Of a stretch of 5,595 nucleotides of DNA, positions 5,057-5,595 are shown one piece after another. Every line of letters begins with the position of its first letter. Within the stretch, counting starts at the first letter, position 1. Position numbers and translations under genes: made by a program. Under the pieces are notes generated by a model. That model was not told the DNA's origin, did no database searches, and was given only the letters and a program-made list of their open reading frames with translations. Source of the DNA: Bacteroidales bacterium UBA1215 (GTDB lineage Bacteria > Bacteroidota > Bacteroidia > Bacteroidales > WCHB1-69); assembly GCA_002309475.1 (NCBI GenBank), contig DBXJ01000021.1, positions 718 through 6,312 on the forward strand. Reading direction: 5' to 3'.

Positions 5057-5595
5057 ATGAAAAGTGGTAATATAAGCATGCAAACGGAAAATATGTTTCC
5101 GATTATTAAAAAGTTTTTGTATTCTGACAATGAAATTTTTCTTAGAGAGTTGATTTCTAATGCAGTAGATGCAACTAAAAAATTGCAGGCATTGGTGAGT
5201 GTCGGTCAGGCCCAATGTGAATTAGGGGATACAACAATAGAAGTAAAAATAGATAAAGACAATAAGCAGCTGATCATTTCCGACAAAGGCATAGGCATGA
5301 CAGCCGATGAGGTGGAGAAATATATAAATAATGTAGCATTTTCAGGTGCCAGTGAATTTTTGGAAAAATACAAAGGCGTGGATGCGGCTACTTTGATAGG
5401 ACATTTCGGCTTAGGATTCTATTCTTCTTTTATGGTGTCCGATTCGGTGGATATTGTCACCAAATCATATCTGCCGGATGCAGTTCCGGTAAAATGGACT
5501 TGTGATGGTTCTACACAATTTACTATTGAAGAAACCGAAAAAGCAGATCGTGGCACGGACATTATTTTGCATCTGTCGGAAGATTCTTTGGAATT
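5057..5595 (+). CDS. htpG: Molecular chaperone HtpG (Hsp90), N-terminal part, cut by window edge
   Basis: HtpG is the cytoplasmic bacterial Hsp90, an ATP-driven dimeric chaperone that helps fold and remodel client proteins. The 179 visible codons cover most of the N-terminal GHKL ATPase domain. FLRELISNAVDATKK (28-42) holds the catalytic glutamate and the Mg-coordinating asparagine, ISDKGIGM (74-81) is the G1 box contacting adenine, FSGASEF (95-101) lies in the ATP lid, IGHFGLGFYSSFMV (114-127) is the G2 box, and KADRGTDIILHL (162-173) follows. Full-length relatives have about 620-690 residues, so about a quarter is visible. The ATG at 5057 gives MKSGNISMQTEN, matching the Bacteroidales N-terminus recalled as MxKGNIxxxTEN, so it is preferred over the in-frame ATG at 5078. 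There is no Shine-Dalgarno-like sequence ahead of it, only A/T-rich DNA, which is common in this phylum. It is divergent from the DUF3078 operon. Confidence 0.96.
   Translation, partial: MKSGNISMQTENMFPIIKKFLYSDNEIFLRELISNAVDATKKLQALVSVGQAQCELGDTTIEVKIDKDNKQLIISDKGIGMTADEVEKYINNVAFSGASEFLEKYKGVDAATLIGHFGLGFYSSFMVSDSVDIVTKSYLPDAVPVKWTCDGSTQFTIEETEKADRGTDIILHLSEDSLE

Noticed and set aside
1..5595. Defence island, toxin-antitoxin pair, CRISPR array, transposon or phage module
   Set aside because: No array-like repeats, transposase, integrase, nuclease or toxin motifs are visible on either strand; the recognisable genes are housekeeping or envelope genes.

Overview
The window looks like ordinary chromosomal DNA from a member of the Bacteroidota, most likely Bacteroidales. 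The clues are AT-rich intergenic DNA, several copies of the Bacteroidota -7 promoter element (TAnnTTTG), signal peptides ending in a Gln just after the small residue, a DUF3078-type protein, and an HtpG N-terminus of the Bacteroidales form (a short extension before the TEN motif, and IGHFGLGFYS in place of the more common IGQFGVGFYS).

Layout from left to right: (1) the N-terminal two thirds of a family 2 glycosyltransferase on the minus strand, running off the left edge; (2) an AT-rich divergent intergenic region with a -7 element facing each way; (3) rpsT (ribosomal protein S20) on the plus strand, with a good intrinsic terminator; (4) a small unrecognised plus-strand gene of about 116 codons, whose best promoter candidate overlaps the rpsT terminator stem; (5) a tight minus-strand operon read from right to left: DUF3078-family outer-membrane protein, a second predicted outer-membrane beta-barrel protein, then waaA/kdtA (Kdo transferase). 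Its last codon lies one base from the stop of the small plus-strand gene; (6) a divergent intergenic region with two face-to-face -7 elements 23 bases apart; (7) the first 179 codons of htpG (Hsp90) on the plus strand, running off the right edge.

The three-gene operon is a plausible envelope unit. Two exported, beta-rich proteins are followed by the inner-membrane enzyme that adds Kdo to the lipid A precursor, and both junctions have the form TAA-NN-ATG. The left-edge glycosyltransferase may also serve surface polysaccharide synthesis, but it has its own promoter. rpsT and htpG are housekeeping genes.

I see no mobile element, CRISPR array, tRNA, rRNA, toxin-antitoxin pair or defence system, and nothing that amounts to a new multi-gene system. 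The most interesting points are regulatory (the terminator/promoter overlap after rpsT, the overlapping divergent promoters before htpG, and shared TGTCA elements in the two divergent intergenic regions), together with the unrecognised small gene.
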